DNA from: Gammaproteobacteria bacterium
GTDB taxonomy: Bacteria > Pseudomonadota > Gammaproteobacteria > Magnimaribacterales > Magnimaribacteraceae
DNA length: 18,872 nt
NCBI GenBank assembly: GCA_012965075.1
Contig: DTSY01000158.1
Location: forward strand, 1 to 18,872
Direction of reading: 5' to 3'
Under the pieces are notes generated by a model. The model saw only the letters and a list, made by a program, of their open reading frames with translations. It was not told the DNA's origin and did not search any database. Each line of letters opens with the position of its first letter. Position 1 is the first letter of the stretch. This document shows, one piece after another, positions 6,018 to 13,737 of this stretch. The position numbers were made by a program, and so were the translations under genes.

Positions 6018-8553
6018 CTATAAATTCTTCACTTATAGGAGCCAAACTGACTAGTTTTTCACCTTCCTTTAACCTAATAATAGTCACACCTTGAGTGTTC
6101 CTTCCTATAACATTTATTTCTGAAACTTTGGTTCGAACTAGCATTCCTTTATTGGTTATTAGCATAACCTGATCTTCATCTGAAACCTGAGCAGCCCCAA
6201 TTAGTTGACCATTACGCTCTGAGGTTTGCATAGCAATAACCCCCTTAGCTCCTCTTCTTGTTTTTCTAAAATCACTTGATACAGATCTTTTACCAAATCC
6301 ATTTTTACTGACAGTAAATATTGTCGCTTCCTCTTCAGGAATTATCAGAGAAATGACTTGTTGACCTTTTTCAAGTTTTATACCTCTAACTCCTTGAGCG
6401 CTTCTTCCCATGGACCTGACTTCAGATTCAGAGAAATGAGCAGCTTTTCCTGCATTAGACACAAGCATAACGAATTTTTTTCCGTTTGTTACCGTGCTTC
6501 CTACTAACTCATCATCCCCAACCAAAGTAATGGCTCTTTTCCCTCCTTTTCTTTGATTAGAAAACTCTGTTAGAGGTGTTTTTTTAACCTTTCCAGATTT
6601 GGTTGCCATTAAAACAAAATTACCTTCCTTGTATGCTTCAACAGGTACCATGCTTGTTATACGTTCACCTTCACTAAGTTGAATCAAATTAACTAAAGGC
6701 CTTCCTTTTGCCACCCTTCCTGCGGAAGGAATAGCATAAACCTTTAACCAGTAAACCTGACCAAGATTAGAGAAGCAGAGAAGAGTGGTGTGCGTATTTG
6801 CTACCAATAATTGTTCTACAAAATCTTCCTCTTTAACCGAAGCAGCGGTTTTCCCTGTACCTCCTCTTCTTTGCGATCTGTACTCATCTAAGGGTTGTGT
6901 CTTTGCATAACCTTCATGAGAAATAGTGACGACCCTATCTTCGGGAGTTATCAGATCTTCATTACTAAGATCTCCGATAGAATCTAGGATTTCTGTCCTT
7001 CTTTCATCTTTGTATTGAGTTTGTATTTCTTTAAGTTCATCACAAACAACTTCGACCAACCTAGTATTGTCAGCTAGCATTTCCATTAAGGACGTAATTA
7101 AATCGACTATCTCTTCATATTCTTTAATTAATCTGTTTTGTTCCAATCCTGTTAATCTTTGAAGCCTCATATCCAGAATGGCTTGGGCTTGGTTTTCTGA
7201 TAACTGATAGCTTTTTCCTTTCAAACCAACATCTTTTTCAAGATCGTCAGGACGACAAGCTTCTGCACCAGCTTTTTTTAACATCTTGGTCACTTTCCCT
7301 CCTCTCCATTTCTTTTTAAGAAGTTTGGCTTTAGCTTCATTTCCATCCTTAGATTTTTTTATTAAATCGATCATCGGATCAATGTTAGATAAAGCAATGG
7401 TGAGGCCTTCTAAAATATGCCCTCTTTCCCTTGCCCTCCTAAGTTCGTAAATGGTTCTTTTTGAAACAACTTCTTTTCTAAAGTTAAAAAAGATACCCAA
7501 AATATCTTTGAGATTAAGTAACTTTGGTTCTGTTCCAACTAAAGCCACATTGTTTATTCCAAAAACAGTTTGCATTTGAGTTTGTTTAAATAAATTATTC
7601 AAAACTACATCTGCTATTGCTCCTGATCTCAGCTCAATAACTATTCTTACGGGATCATCTTTATCAGATTCGTCTCTTATCTCTTTGATCCCTTCAATTT
7701 TTTTATCTCTCATTAAGTGAGCTATGTTCTCAACCAGTCTGGCTTTATTTACCATATAGGGTATCTCCGAAACTACTATCTGAGGTTTTCCTTCTTCTTC
7801 CCCTTCTATTTGAGTTTTAGCCCTGACCTTAACCTTTCCTTTACCGGTTTCGTAAGCATTACGAATACCAGACTTTCCATTGATTATTCCTCCAGTAGGA
7901 AAATCTGGTCCAGGTATAAGTTTTAGGAGTTCATCGATAGAAATTTCAGGATTTTCTATAAAAGCAAGACACGCAGAAATCGTCTCGTCCAGGTTATGAG
8001 GCGCCATGTTGGTTGCCATACCCACTGCTATTCCTGAAGAGCCATTGATGAGTAAATTTGGAATTCTAGTGGGTAAAACATCAGGCATGGTTTCCTGACC
8101 ATCGTAATTTTCTATGAATTTAACTGTCTCTTTGTCTAAATCTTCTAAAATCTCATGAGCTATTCTCGACATTCTGACTTCAGTGTATCTTGCAGCAGCA
8201 GGAGGATCTCCGTCCATAGAACCAAAATTACCTTGCTTATCAACCAACATGTATCTCAAACTCCACCACTGACCCAGTCTTACAATAGTTTCATAAGCCG
8301 CTGTATCTCCATGGGGATGATATTTTCCAGTTACATCACCCACTATTCTCATAGATTTCTTTGGCGGTTTATTCCAATCGTTATTCATCACATGCATGGC
8401 ATATAAAATTCTTCTGTGAACGGGCTTTAAACCATCCCTAGCATCAGGCAAAGCTCTGCCTACAATCACATGCATAGCATAATTTAGATAAGATTCTTTA
8501 AGCTCTTCTTCTAAATTAATTGGAACAATTTCTTTTGCAGCTATTTCACCCAT
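6007..8553 (-). CDS. gyrA: DNA gyrase subunit A
   Basis: It is the DNA breakage and reunion subunit of gyrase, which introduces negative supercoils as a GyrA2GyrB2 complex. The 848 residues hold the winged-helix and tower region with GLKPVHRRILYAM (41-53), the catalytic tyrosine Tyr123 in AARYTE, and a C-terminal beta-pinwheel with the GyrA box QRRGGTG (561-567), which separates it from topoisomerase IV ParC. The quinolone-region residues equivalent to E. coli Ser83 and Asp87 are Thr84 and Glu88. Residues 96-97 are Trp-Trp in place of the usual pair before SLRYMLVD. The C-terminal tail is short and ends FIDDA, lacking the long acidic tail of E. coli GyrA. The ATG follows GAGGAAAT. It heads the serC-pheA-hisC-tyrA-aroA-cmk run and overlaps serC. 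Confidence 0.98.
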   Translation of the reverse strand: MGEIAAKEIVPINLEEELKESYLNYAMHVIVGRALPDARDGLKPVHRRILYAMHVMNNDWNKPPKKSMRIVGDVTGKYHPHGDTAAYETIVRLGQWWSLRYMLVDKQGNFGSMDGDPPAAARYTEVRMSRIAHEILEDLDKETVKFIENYDGQETMPDVLPTRIPNLLINGSSGIAVGMATNMAPHNLDETISACLAFIENPEISIDELLKLIPGPDFPTGGIINGKSGIRNAYETGKGKVKVRAKTQIEGEEEGKPQIVVSEIPYMVNKARLVENIAHLMRDKKIEGIKEIRDESDKDDPVRIVIELRSGAIADVVLNNLFKQTQMQTVFGINNVALVGTEPKLLNLKDILGIFFNFRKEVVSKRTIYELRRARERGHILEGLTIALSNIDPMIDLIKKSKDGNEAKAKLLKKKWRGGKVTKMLKKAGAEACRPDDLEKDVGLKGKSYQLSENQAQAILDMRLQRLTGLEQNRLIKEYEEIVDLITSLMEMLADNTRLVEVVCDELKEIQTQYKDERRTEILDSIGDLSNEDLITPEDRVVTISHEGYAKTQPLDEYRSQRRGGTGKTAASVKEEDFVEQLLVANTHTTLLCFSNLGQVYWLKVYAIPSAGRVAKGRPLVNLIQLSEGERITSMVPVEAYKEGNFVLMATKSGKVKKTPLTEFSNQRKGGKRAITLVGDDELVGSTVTNGKKFVMLVSNAGKAAHFSESEVRSMGRSAQGVRGIKLEKGQQVISLIIPEEEATIFTVSKNGFGKRSVSSDFRKTRRGAKGVIAMQTSERNGQLIGAAQVSDEDQVMLITNKGMLVRTKVSEINVIGRNTQGVTIIRLKEGEKLVSLAPISEEFIDDA

Positions 8554-8580
8554 ATTTCCTCGTTTTTTAAGTCTAAAAAT

Positions 8581-8626
8581 CTAAGAAAATATAAGCTGAA
8601 AGGCTTATAAGTAAAGATTTTCTTGG
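8581..8626. repeat. Nested inverted repeat upstream of gyrA
   Basis: An inner perfect stem, ATAAGC (8591-8596) with GCTTAT (8603-8608), surrounds a 6-base loop. An outer stem pairs CTAAGAAAAT (8581-8590) with ATTTTCTTGG (8617-8626), with an 8-base bulge (8609-8616) on one side. Read on the minus strand, the structure is followed by ATTTTT. It could therefore be a weak intrinsic terminator for the pnt genes, a leader hairpin of gyrA, or a cruciform at the gyrA promoter. The repeat is visible in the sequence; its function is inference. Confidence 0.55.
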
Positions 8627-8644
8627 TTTTAAAAGAAGTGTCAA
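8617..8644 (-). promoter_or_regulatory. Candidate gyrA promoter
   Basis: On the minus strand a perfect -35 hexamer TTGACA (8644-8639) is followed after 16 bases by GAAAAT (8622-8617), which matches four of six positions of TATAAT. Transcription would start near 8610, leaving a leader of about 55 bases before the gyrA ATG. The -10 coincides with one arm of the inverted repeat at 8581-8626. Confidence 0.45.
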
Positions 8645-8713
8645 CTTGGACTAGAATTTTAACATATTTTATGGCTTAAATGTGGCCAAAAATTGGGCTA
8701 TTTTGGAAGCCTT

Positions 8714-10123
8714 TTAGCTCTTGAACTCAGCCACTAAAGAAGAGACAGATTCCTTTGCATCACCAAACAGCATCCTTGTGTTTGATTTGAAGAATAAAGG
8801 ATTTTGTATACCTGCAAACCCTGAAGCCATAGACCTTTTCAAGACAAAAACTATTTTAGCTCTATCTGTTTCTATAATTGGCATACCATAAATAGGGCTG
8901 CTTTCATTTTCTTTTGCGTCTGGATTAACCACATCATTTGCACCAATTACCATACAAACATCAACCGTTTCCATTATGGGATTTACGTCTTCTGGTACAA
9001 CCAACACATCATAAGAAACATTAGCTTCGGCCAGAAGCACATTCATGTGACCAGGCATACGGCCAGCTACAGGATGTATAGCGTATTTGACCTCAGCTCC
9101 ATTGGCCTCTAAGAGTTCACCCAATTCTCTAACTGAATGTTGAGCTTGAGCTACGGCCATCCCATAACCTGGAACTATTAAAACAGATGCTGCTGCTTCA
9201 AGGATTAGATATGCATCAGCTGTGTTAATGGGTCTTACTTCACCTTGACTTACTTTTGCTTCAGATCCAATGGTAGTAACGGCACCAAATCCGCTAAATA
9301 AAACATTAGCCAAAGATCGATTCATGGCCTTGCACATGATATTAGTCAGGATCAGTCCACTTGCACCTACCAAAGCTCCTGCCACGATCAAAACATTGTT
9401 TAGAATTACAAATCCTGCTGCACAAGCTGCTAAGCCAGAAAAACTATTTAAAAGAGCTATAACTACTGGCATGTCGGCTCCTCCAATTGGAATAACAAGC
9501 AGAGCGCCTAACGTGAAAGCAAGCAGACAGATTATGAAGAGTATTTGAAATTGGTTTTCTGTAAACATCCCTTGAAAGAAGATCATTTCTAAACCAGCAA
9601 GAAGAAGAACTCCGAGAAGGAGACTGTTTACGATTTGTTGTCCATTGTAGAGGTAGGGTTTACCACTAATGGTCTCAGAAAGTTTTCCCCAGGCAATTAA
9701 GCTTCCTGAGAAGGTAACTCCACCAATCAGAACAGTAAGATAAATAGCTATTAGAAGAGCAGCGTTTTGATCAAATCCACTTAGATATTCAGCTGATCCT
9801 ACAAGGAGACTAGCTATACCACCAAAGCCATTAAAAAGAGCTACCATCTCCGGCACCCCTGTCATTTTTACTTTTGTGGCAGCGATGAATCCTATTAAAG
9901 ACCCAATACAAACCCCAACTATAATCCAAGTGAAATCGATGATACTTTGGTCTAATAAGGTAACTAAGACAGCTAACAGCATTCCAGAAGAAGAAACCAG
10001 ATTACCTTTCCTCGCAGTTTCTGGAGAGCCTAGCATCTTCAAACCTAAGATAAACAGCATTGAAGCTAGTATGTAAGTTAAATTTACAACTATCTGAGTA
10101 TTAAACTGATCAAAGAAAATCAC
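8714..10123 (-). CDS. pntB: NAD(P) transhydrogenase subunit beta (PntB)
   Basis: It carries most of the membrane domain and the NADP(H)-binding domain III of the proton-translocating transhydrogenase, which reduces NADP+ with NADH using the proton gradient across the inner membrane. Of 469 residues, about 1-290 are a series of hydrophobic helices that include IPIGGADMPVVIALLNSFSG (212-230). Domain III follows, with PGYGMAVAQAQ (318-328), AGRMPGHMNVLLAEA (353-367), IGANDVVNPDA (393-403) and KRSMASGFAGIQNPLFF (429-445). The residue equivalent to E. coli beta-His91 is Asn98 (FNGFGG), and residues 1-328 contain no histidine. It starts with GTG in a 4-base GTGA overlap with pntAB. The preceding AAGGA gives a fair ribosome-binding site. 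Confidence 0.96.
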   Translation of the reverse strand: MIFFDQFNTQIVVNLTYILASMLFILGLKMLGSPETARKGNLVSSSGMLLAVLVTLLDQSIIDFTWIIVGVCIGSLIGFIAATKVKMTGVPEMVALFNGFGGIASLLVGSAEYLSGFDQNAALLIAIYLTVLIGGVTFSGSLIAWGKLSETISGKPYLYNGQQIVNSLLLGVLLLAGLEMIFFQGMFTENQFQILFIICLLAFTLGALLVIPIGGADMPVVIALLNSFSGLAACAAGFVILNNVLIVAGALVGASGLILTNIMCKAMNRSLANVLFSGFGAVTTIGSEAKVSQGEVRPINTADAYLILEAAASVLIVPGYGMAVAQAQHSVRELGELLEANGAEVKYAIHPVAGRMPGHMNVLLAEANVSYDVLVVPEDVNPIMETVDVCMVIGANDVVNPDAKENESSPIYGMPIIETDRAKIVFVLKRSMASGFAGIQNPLFFKSNTRMLFGDAKESVSSLVAEFKS

Positions 10124-10416
10124 TCCGTTTCCTTCTTTTTAAACATGGACAACATGCGATTGGTAACTAGGTATCCACCCACTACATTGATGGTCGCAAA
10201 AGTTACTGCTGCAGTTCCTAACAAGACCGTTAAAGGTTGTGAGACATAGCCTGAACCAGAAGCCAGCAAAGCTCCCACTAGAGTTATTCCTGAAATGGCA
10301 TTCGCCCCTGACATTAGAGGGGTGTGAAGTGTAGAAGGTACTTTTGAAATAAGTTCAAAACCGAGAAAAATACTTAAAACCAGTACAAAAAATAATAGAG
10401 TTAATTGAGTTTCCAT
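10120..10416 (-). CDS. pntAB: NAD(P) transhydrogenase subunit alpha, membrane part (PntAB / alpha-2)
   Basis: This 98-residue membrane protein corresponds to the C-terminal membrane part of E. coli PntA. Three hydrophobic helices are visible, at about residues 4-22, 38-56 and 60-84, ending in a basic tail (MFKKKE). The family motif LHTPLMSGANAISGI spans residues 30-44, and TINVVGGYLVTNRML follows. Having it as a separate gene is the three-subunit arrangement known from Rhodospirillum and other bacteria, unlike the fused PntA of E. coli. Residue 42 is Ser. The ATG lies 3 bases after the pntAA stop, and its TGA overlaps the pntB GTG. Confidence 0.94.
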   Translation of the reverse strand: METQLTLLFFVLVLSIFLGFELISKVPSTLHTPLMSGANAISGITLVGALLASGSGYVSQPLTVLLGTAAVTFATINVVGGYLVTNRMLSMFKKKETE

Positions 10417-10419
10417 AAA

Positions 10420-11547
10420 TTAGATCCTGTCTTTGACCATAGCGTTAACTATATCTCCATCGTGAGTAACAACACATCCTGATAAGATCTCATCTGAAAG
10501 ATCAAAATTTAATTCTTTGTTTTCTGCGTCCCAATACTCTTCTAAAAGATTAAATAAATTATTCCCATAAACGAGAGATGCATCAAAAGCAACTTTTCCA
10601 GGTAAATTTGAAAGCCCCACAATAGTTACCCCGTTGTGAATAACATGCTCATCAGATATTGAGCCATCTACATTACCTCCATTACTTACAGCCATGTCTA
10701 TGATCACGCTTCCAGGCTTCATAGCTTCAATCATTTCCATTGTTACTATTCGAGGAGCAGGTCTTCCAAAAACTTGAGCAGTAGTAATCACAACATCGGA
10801 TTGGGCACAGACTTTTTTCATGCCTTCCCGTTGCATTTTAATTTGTTCTTTTGAGAGCTCTTTAGCATAACCTTGTTCTGTTTGTTCAGTTTCTCCAATA
10901 TCAATTTGGACAAATCTAGCGCCCAAAGACTTAACTTGTTCTTCGACTTCAGGACGAGTATCAAAAGCTTCTACTCTGGCTCCTAATCTTTTAGCTGTTG
11001 CAATAGCTTGTAGACCGGCAACTCCAACTCCAATAATAAAAACCTTACTTGGAGATATAGTTCCTGCTGCAGTCATCATCATTGGAAAAGATTTGCTTAA
11101 ACAACTTGAGGCCTCAATAACTGCCGCATAGCCTCCTAAATTTGCTTGTGAACTTAAGGCATCCATCTTTTGTGCTCTTGCGATGCGTGGGATCAATTCC
11201 ATGCTGATAGCACTGATATTAGATCTGGCAAACTCTTCAACCAATTCAATCTCATTAAAAGGGTCTAAAAAACTAATGTGAATAGAATTCTTTTTTATAA
11301 GTCTAATTTCTTCTTTTTCTGGTTTATTGATTCTGCAAATTACATCCGACGAGGATAAAGAAGAATCCCGGTCTTTGCTGATAGAAGCTCCAAGAGAAGC
11401 ATATAAATCATCCGATATGTGAAGCGTTTTACCTATTGAAGCTTCAACTTCTACATCGATGCCTAATTCAACTAATTTATTTACAGTCTCCGGAAGAACG
11501 CTAACTCTGCTCTCAAACTCATTTTCTTTAGGAAAAAATATTTGCAC
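10420..11547 (-). CDS. pntAA: NAD(P) transhydrogenase subunit alpha, NAD(H)-binding part (PntAA / alpha-1)
   Basis: This is the soluble domain I that binds NAD(H) and passes hydride to domain III of PntB. The 375 residues resemble alanine dehydrogenase: the N-terminal half contains RIARAQKMDALSSQ (121-134), whose Arg121, Gln126 and Asp129 have the spacing of the R. rubrum active-site triad, and the Rossmann motif GVGVAGLQA lies at 173-181, followed by EAFDTRPEV (193-201). TAQVFGRPAPR and MAVSNGGNVDGS come later. No membrane helix is present; that part is the separate pntAB. The start is GTG with only a weak ribosome-binding site, and MQIFFPKENE lines up with the N-terminus of other PntA proteins. 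It is the first gene of pntAA-pntAB-pntB and is divergent from ubiG across 69 bases. Confidence 0.95.
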   Translation of the reverse strand: MQIFFPKENEFESRVSVLPETVNKLVELGIDVEVEASIGKTLHISDDLYASLGASISKDRDSSLSSSDVICRINKPEKEEIRLIKKNSIHISFLDPFNEIELVEEFARSNISAISMELIPRIARAQKMDALSSQANLGGYAAVIEASSCLSKSFPMMMTAAGTISPSKVFIIGVGVAGLQAIATAKRLGARVEAFDTRPEVEEQVKSLGARFVQIDIGETEQTEQGYAKELSKEQIKMQREGMKKVCAQSDVVITTAQVFGRPAPRIVTMEMIEAMKPGSVIIDMAVSNGGNVDGSISDEHVIHNGVTIVGLSNLPGKVAFDASLVYGNNLFNLLEEYWDAENKELNFDLSDEILSGCVVTHDGDIVNAMVKDRI

Positions 11548-11586
11548 TTTTGTGAACTGTTATTTAATGTTGGGGCGCATTTAAAC

Positions 11587-11596
11587 ATAATATAAA
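11587..11596. promoter_or_regulatory. Overlapping divergent -10 elements for ubiG and pntAA
   Basis: In the 69-base gap between the two divergent genes, the plus strand reads TATAAA (11591-11596) and the minus strand reads TATTAT (11592-11587), so the two candidate -10 hexamers share two bases. No good -35 hexamer is seen for either direction. The implied leaders are about 15 bases for ubiG and 30 bases for pntAA. Confidence 0.35.
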
Positions 11597-11616
11597 GTAA
11601 GTGGCCCTACTCTTTT

Positions 11617-12336
11617 ATGACAATAAAACAAAATATAGATTCAGAAGAGATACAGAAATTTGACGACCTCGCGAAGACTTGGTGGGATGAAGAAGGCGAC
11701 TTTAAATCTCTTCATCAAATCAATCCTCTAAGAATAAATTTTATTAAAGAAAGAGTTAATTTAATTGGGAAAAAGGTTCTTGATGTAGGCTGCGGTGGGG
11801 GAATCTTGTCAGAATCATTAGCTGACTTGGGCGCTGAAGTAATGGCCATAGATGCTTCAGAGAAAACAATAAATATAGCAAAAGCACATGCAAAAGAAGT
11901 TAAAAGTAATGTCAAATACCTAAATACCACTACAGAGGAACTTTTAAATGATAAATCACATCTTAAGTTTGATTTGATTACTTGCCTTGAAATGCTTGAA
12001 CATGTTCCTGAGCCCTCTCAAACTATCAATGAATTTTCATCCTTGTTGTCACAAAATGGAGATCTCATCATATCGACTATTAATAGGAATCCTCGCTCCT
12101 ACTTATTTGCTGTCTTAGGGGCAGAATACATTCTTAATCTGTTACCGAAAGGAACCCATGATTATTCAAAATTTATCAAACCTTCCGAAATTTCCAAATG
12201 GATTAGATCAGCTAATTTGATACTTAATGAAACCATAGGTCTTAGCTACAACCCAATTACTGATACGTATTGGTTAGGAAAAGACATTGCAGTTAACTAT
12301 ATGATGCACATTAAAAAAGACAATGAAAGCAATTGA
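11617..12336 (+). CDS. ubiG: Ubiquinone biosynthesis O-methyltransferase
   Basis: It carries out both SAM-dependent O-methylations of the ubiquinone ring. The 239 residues begin with the UbiG-specific segment KFDDLAKTWWDEEGDFKSLHQINPLR (14-39), then the SAM-binding motif LDVGCGGG (55-62), an acidic residue binding the SAM ribose (AIDAS, Asp79), LEMLEHVP (124-131) and LPKGTHDYSKFIKPSE (175-190), which is diagnostic of UbiG. There is no clear ribosome-binding site before the ATG, and the leader may be very short. It is the first gene of a plus-strand trio and overlaps the next gene by 14 bases. Confidence 0.96.
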   Translation: MTIKQNIDSEEIQKFDDLAKTWWDEEGDFKSLHQINPLRINFIKERVNLIGKKVLDVGCGGGILSESLADLGAEVMAIDASEKTINIAKAHAKEVKSNVKYLNTTTEELLNDKSHLKFDLITCLEMLEHVPEPSQTINEFSSLLSQNGDLIISTINRNPRSYLFAVLGAEYILNLLPKGTHDYSKFIKPSEISKWIRSANLILNETIGLSYNPITDTYWLGKDIAVNYMMHIKKDNESN

Positions 12337-12991
12337 ATTTATCGCTTTTGATTTAGATGGCACTTTATTGGATACGGCTAAAGATTTCTTTATAGCTGTA
12401 AATGAACTCAGGTCCAAGTACAAATTAGAACCCTGCGAATTTGATGAAATTAGAAGTCGAGTTTCTGAAGGAGCAATTAGTTTAGCAAGATACGCTCTTG
12501 CCTTAGATGATAATGAAAAAGAAGATATAGAATTTCATCGACAAGAACTTTTAAAAATTTATGATTCTTGTTGTCTTAATGAGACCACTCCTTTTAAAGG
12601 AATAAATAAACTATTAAACCAAATCAACGATGCTGGATTGAAATGGGGAATAGTTACCAATAAACCAAAATCCTTTGCTGAAAAGATAGTAAATTATTTT
12701 TTTTCTTCATATGGGCCTTCGTGCCTAATTTGCCCGGAACATACTGGTGAAAGAAAGCCTAGCCCGAAAGGATTATTGAAAGCCTGCGAGTCAGTAGGGT
12801 CAGAGCCAAGTACCTCAATTTATATTGGGGATCATTCGATAGACATAGAAGCAGGCAGAAGAGCAAATATTAAAACGATAGCTGCAGCCTATGGTTATAT
12901 ACCTAAAGGACAAACTTGTTCAGACTGGAAAGCAGATTTCATAGCTGAATCTCCAAGTCACATCAAAGATTTCATTCTAAGTATTAAATGA
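12323..12991 (+). CDS. mupP: HAD-family phosphatase, MupP (N-acetylmuramate 6-phosphate phosphatase) or Gph-like
   Basis: It is a cytoplasmic HAD subfamily IA phosphohydrolase of 222 residues. Motif I is DLDGTLLDT (10-18) with Asp10 and Asp12, motif II is VTNKP (111-115), motif III is Lys145 in RKPSP, and motif IV is IGDHSIDIEAG (168-178) with Asp170 and Asp174. The cap domain includes VSEGA. Generic annotation would be phosphoglycolate phosphatase. However, the neighbours are ubiG on one side and yciK on the other, as for mupP in Pseudomonas, and stretches such as GIVTNKP.SFAE, LICPEH and YIGDH recall that protein. MupP dephosphorylates MurNAc 6-phosphate in peptidoglycan recycling. The substrate is inference, and no amgK or murU lies in the window. 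It overlaps ubiG by 14 bases and yciK by 4. A run of eight T at 12697-12704 does not break the frame. Confidence 0.65.
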   Translation: MKAIEFIAFDLDGTLLDTAKDFFIAVNELRSKYKLEPCEFDEIRSRVSEGAISLARYALALDDNEKEDIEFHRQELLKIYDSCCLNETTPFKGINKLLNQINDAGLKWGIVTNKPKSFAEKIVNYFFSSYGPSCLICPEHTGERKPSPKGLLKACESVGSEPSTSIYIGDHSIDIEAGRRANIKTIAAAYGYIPKGQTCSDWKADFIAESPSHIKDFILSIK

Positions 12992-13737
12992 TTGAAGGCT
13001 CTCTTTACAATGCACCAAAGAATTTATTGAAGAGCAAGGTTATCCTTGTTACAGGTGGAGGATCTGGTATTGGAAGACAAGCAGGTCTTACTTTTGCAGC
13101 TTTTGGAGCTGAAGTTATTCTGCTTGGAAAAAATTCTTCAAATTTAAATGAGACTTATAGTCTTTTTGAAAAAAACAATCTAAAAAAACCAATATTACAA
13201 GCAATTGACTTTGAAACAGCTGAAGAAGAAGATTTCAAAAAGATTTCGGAAGCAGTGCTTAAAGAATTTGGAAAATTGGATGGTCTGCTTAATAACGCTA
13301 GCATTTTAGGGACTAAAACTTCAATCCAGAATTATGACATTAAAGAATGGAGACGCGTATCAAAGATTAATTTTGAATCGTCTCTATTGTTAACAAGATC
13401 TCTACTTCCTGTATTGCAGATACCAGATAATTCTTCCATAGCTTTTACTTCTTCAGGCGTAGGAAGGAAAGGAAAGGCTTACTGGGGAGCTTATGCTATA
13501 TCCAAGTTTGCAACTGAGGGATTGGTGCAGATTCTTAGTGAAGAGCTAGAAAAAACATCAGGTATTAGGGTGAATGCCATTAACCCAGGAGCTGTTCGAA
13601 CTAAAATGAGGGCTGAAGCTTATCCAGCAGAAGACCCCAATACTCTCAAAAATCCAAAAGAAATAATGAATGCTTATTTATTTCTTATGGGAATAGATAG
13701 CTTAGGAATTACTGGGAAATCAATTGAGGCTCAATAG
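12988..13737 (+). CDS. yciK: YciK-family short-chain dehydrogenase/reductase
   Basis: This 249-residue classical SDR has the NAD(P)-binding motif TGGGSGIG (about 22-29), NNAS, and the catalytic serine and Tyr-x-x-x-Lys in TSSGVGRKGKAYWGAYAISK. The later text INPGAVRTKMRAEAYPAEDP and IM.AYLFLMG matches the YciK branch closely. The substrate of YciK proteins is not settled, so I give no reaction. It starts with an ATGA overlap on the previous gene, with ubiG upstream, as in Pseudomonas. Its last 29 bases lie antisense to the end of rluB, and no terminator separates the two convergent genes. Confidence 0.9.
   Translation: MIEGSLYNAPKNLLKSKVILVTGGGSGIGRQAGLTFAAFGAEVILLGKNSSNLNETYSLFEKNNLKKPILQAIDFETAEEEDFKKISEAVLKEFGKLDGLLNNASILGTKTSIQNYDIKEWRRVSKINFESSLLLTRSLLPVLQIPDNSSIAFTSSGVGRKGKAYWGAYAISKFATEGLVQILSEELEKTSGIRVNAINPGAVRTKMRAEAYPAEDPNTLKNPKEIMNAYLFLMGIDSLGITGKSIEAQ

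Noticed and set aside
9270..9548. Plus-strand open frame of 92 codons inside pntB
   Set aside because: It is antisense to conserved membrane helices; its lack of stops follows from the codon use of pntB.
10120..11547. Split pntA as a broken pseudogene
   Set aside because: Both parts have complete domains, their own starts and clean ends, and the three-gene form is a known functional arrangement.
12697..12704. Run of eight T in the MupP-like gene as a slippage or phase-variation site
   Set aside because: The protein reads normally through it into LICPEH and the length agrees with homologues; a single run in AT-rich DNA is not evidence of switching.
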